Translations under genes and position numbers: made by a program
The notes under the pieces: generated by a model
Told to the model about the DNA's origin: nothing
Database searches by the model: none
The model's input: the letters and a program-made list of their open reading frames with translations, nothing else
Assembly (NCBI RefSeq): GCF_028476545.1
Contig: NW_026731828.1
Location: 146,501-210,500 of the forward strand
Direction: 5' to 3'
DNA: 64,000 nucleotides
Source: Physella acuta
Lineage: Eukaryota > Mollusca > Gastropoda > Physidae
In this document: positions 61,436 through 64,000 of the stretch, piece by piece
Numbering within the stretch: the first letter of the stretch is position 1
How the letters are laid out: the number at the start of each line of letters is the position of its first letter

Positions 61436-62207
61436 ATAAAATTGATACTACTATCTCTAGATGATCTAGATCCACATCTACTGATCTAGACTACTTGTGG
61501 ATCTAGATCTCGATCTAGATGATCTAGATCTCTAGACTACTTGTACTTGTAGAAAAAAATCCTGAAATTTTACTTTTGTTTTGAAATATTTTCTATTTTG
61601 CCAACATAAAACCAGATATTCAGATATTGTAAAATCCGAGTCAAATCTTTAAATTAGGTTACTAAATATTAATAAGCTGGTAAACCAAAAGAATATTAAA
61701 ACATGATAAGATTTAGAAATCTATATTTTTTAAAAATCTTTTGTCAATAAAACGTGACAAGTTGTGGGATTAATTGACCAATGATTTATTGTATGATAGG
61801 CTGCCCTGTTATAAAATTGATCAGTGTCAAATTAAAAAAGGAAAACCTGGATACGATTATTATTGAAGTTGAATTAATCCTTTTTTTAAATTTTTGAGAT
61901 AGACTTTTCATAATTAAAAAGCACGTAGACCTAATAGTTTTTTTTTTAAAATATGCAAATTAATATTTAAAGAATTTAAGCTCATATCATTATTAAAAAT
62001 TGTTTAGCTTAATCCAATCGAAGTTTTTTAGGCAAGAGCAGTTCTCTCCCTTAGATAGCTTTATGCAAGTATTGGGCGCTAGGCTTAGATCTAGAACTAG
62101 AGTCTAGCTGTTTTAGTCTTTCCTTCCACACAAAATTTCTATTATTTATCTAGATGTGGATATAATTTTTTGTATGCTTTTAGAAATTCACATGTTTATT
62201 ACATAAA

Positions 62208-63600
62208 ATGCCTTTTGGCATAAAACCAGTGTGTACTTCTTGTAAAATAACACTTTCTCCTATTTGGAGAAAAGGACCGCAGGGTGAAGTGCTATGCAAT
62301 TCTTGTGGGCTAAAACAACTTAACGGATTTCACAATAACGCTTCTGTTGTCAAGAATGATGTTGGATCTAATGGGCAGGCGAATGGTGGGAACAAGACTA
62401 GTATTGGATCATCAGTAAACTCTGGAACAGCTGGGAATGGGCAACCTGCTTTACGCAAAAGCACAAGAATCAAGCCGACCAAAAAATCAGCACTTTCCTC
62501 TACTAAAAATTTATCCACGAAAGGAAAAGGACGCAGAATACTATTCAAGAAAAATGTTAGTTTTCAAGCATATTTTTTTTTCATTTGAATTTTAGTATGC
62601 TTATTATTTGTCATGCTCTTCGTCTTGCCTTTTTAACTATTAAAACAAACCCACAATATTAGTAATATTAGTTGACCCACTTAGTCTAGGCTAGGATTTG
62701 TATAATAATTATTATTTATTATGGCTCGATTATATATGACCATATTTAACATCTGTCGCTCACTGAGTAGTGCAATAGCCTTTCTTCCAGACTGTTAAAT
62801 AAATCGCCGATGCTAGCCGGAAAAAGATACGCATTCGCAATGGAGAGAAACTACGACTTGCCTGTGTGTTTACAACCGCAGAACACTCACCCAAACCATA
62901 GGTCACTGCGCATGCGCAGAACTATCTTTTGCCGACTAGGTGGAGACATTTGGCGAAAAATCTTTTTCCGAGTAGTCACTTCGTAAATAAATTGCACACT
63001 ATCTTTATCTAGCACTAGTAGCAATAGTTTTCAGTATTTTCCCAAGCTGTATTTTTAAAAATTATAGTATAGTGACATAATTTATATGCAATGAAGTTTA
63101 TGAAGCTGATGTTTTTATTTTATTATAAAATTACCTCTAACTTCTAAAAAAACATTTACATGGTTTCTATTTACTATTGAAGAAATTGATAAATTGTGAT
63201 TACATCCACACAAAAATAATGGCAATGATTATGTTTTCCTAATTTAAACGCGATTTGATAGTAAAGAACTGGGTCCATAGAGTGTATTAAGCGTAGCCCA
63301 ATCTTTACATCTAGCCTAATAATATTATTTTATAATTTAAAAAAGGGCCTATAGGCCTAACTATAACTGCATAACTTTGTAAATAGGCCTATTTGTCATC
63401 TATGTTTAAATCTGGATTTTTTTCCAAAGAAGTCATGGGGAAATTAGTAATTTCACTTTCACAATAAATAAAAATGCAGTATGATATCTTTCCTCATATT
63501 ATTCAGGCTTCATAATTTTGATTTATTTATCCCCCAGCAACCTTTAAAAGCTCCAGCATCAGTTTCCACTGTGGTTACAGGAGAGAGTGTTTTTCATAAG
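62208..63600 (+). CDS. GATAD1: GATA zinc finger domain protein 1, 3'-partial
   Basis: Chromatin-associated protein that in vertebrates joins H3K4me3-binding and demethylase complexes; nuclear. Two exons are visible: 62208-62555 and 63538-63600 (137 codons, phase 0 at both borders); the rest lies right of the window. Seen: MPFGIKPVCTSCKITL with a GATA-type finger C9-X2-C12-X17-C30-X2-C33, a low-complexity Asn/Gly/Ser linker, a basic segment ending STKGKGRRILFKK, then LKAPASVSTVVTGESVFHK. The last two match human GATAD1 (STKGKGRRHIFK; IKAPESVSTIITAESIFYK). The start ATG gives the family's conserved MP-G-KP N-terminus. Confidence 0.93.
62813..62975. mobile_element. Second copy of the 21282-21618 element, without the array
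   Basis: In reverse orientation it carries the same flanks (GCGCATGCGCAGAACTATCT, GGAGAGAAACTACGACTTGC, TGTGTTTACAACCGCAGAAC) and the same CTAGCCGGAAAAAGAT / TTTTTCCGAGTAG ends. Where the other copy has 170 bp of TTAGGG-like repeats this one has only about 12 bp (CACTCACCCAAA). It lies in GATAD1 intron 1. Confidence 0.75.
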
Positions 63601-64000
63601 GTATTTATAATATTGCTGTATAAAAATAGTTATTTAAAACTTAATATCTCAGTATGTTTTTATTATTTTATGAATTTATTATGCGACAGAAAAGCAACCC
63701 ACCTGTTAATATATGTGCTTAAGTGTTCAATTTAAGCATAAGCCATCTAAGCTTGTTTGTCCAAGGCATTTTTTCTTGATTTTTATTACATCCATATAGG
63801 CTACATAACAGTTGAAACCGAATACAATTGCTGCTCGTCTATAAAGTTAAATAGTATGGTGTTGTATTTTGGCAAATGGATGCTTAAAAAATGTTTTAGA
63901 GATTTAAACACAAAATATACAAAACCTACAGCTTGTGCTGTATGACCTAAAAAACAATTAATGGCTCAGTTTGAGTCATCAGAATTGTGACTGTAGGCCT

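Larger units (their letters stand above)
58605..62207. other. Head-to-head spacer of NHEJ1 and GATAD1
   Basis: Holds the promoters of both genes, not located precisely. Contents: an 18-bp hairpin (59541-59598), a diverged tandem repeat of about 138 bp (59970-60220, ACTTGAGTACCGTTACAG repeated as ACTTGAGTACTGTTACAG), two adjacent DNA transposons (60553-61314), and AGATCTAG clusters. The open frame 60227-60523 matches no family I know. Confidence 0.5.

Overview
The window looks like a stretch of a heterobranch gastropod (snail) genome, possibly planorbid-like. It is AT-rich, its genes are cut by many small introns with GT-AG borders, and AGATCTAG strings, poly-G/poly-C runs and tRNA-type SINEs are common in the spacers. 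The taxon is an inference from texture and repeat style; the animal-type gene set (CDK4/6, CUL1, XLF, GATAD1) is firm.

Layout, left to right: MTPAP (mitochondrial poly(A) polymerase, +, 5' end outside the window, stop at 6013); a gene-poor spacer; a CDK4/6 kinase (+, 11445-14765) with a long Gln/His-rich N-terminus and probably a 4 kb 3'UTR; a repeat-rich stretch (about 18.9-24.4 kb) with a dimeric SINE, a LINE relic, a tRNA-Gln(CTG) gene, a telomere-like array inside a small inverted-repeat element, and nested GTAGCGA-type repeats; MSRA (methionine sulfoxide reductase A, +, 24941-27446); CUL1 (-, 38986-32041, 19 coding exons); CCDC12 (+, 43355-53534, with an 8.7 kb first intron full of repeats); NHEJ1/XLF (-, 58604-54121); and the first two coding exons of GATAD1 (+, from 62208, running off the right edge).

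I assembled each gene by hand from exon borders. In every complete gene the exon lengths add up to a continuous frame (CDK4/6 398 aa, MSRA 243 aa, CUL1 783 aa, CCDC12 151 aa, XLF 327 aa). MSRA/CUL1 and CCDC12/XLF are tail-to-tail; CUL1/CCDC12 and XLF/GATAD1 are head-to-head with 3.6-4.4 kb between start codons. These are unrelated housekeeping genes (RNA tailing, cell cycle, oxidative repair, ubiquitin ligase scaffold, splicing, end joining, chromatin); nothing suggests an operon or a joint pathway.

I found no previously undescribed protein system. The most unusual signals are structural: three local tandem duplications that copy an exon edge (MTPAP acceptor, CDK4/6 donor, MSRA last coding segment), a telomere-like array present in one and collapsed in another copy of the same mobile element, a 30-bp GC-rich minisatellite in an AT-rich intron, a self-nested MITE, and several inverted-repeat elements with clean target duplications.
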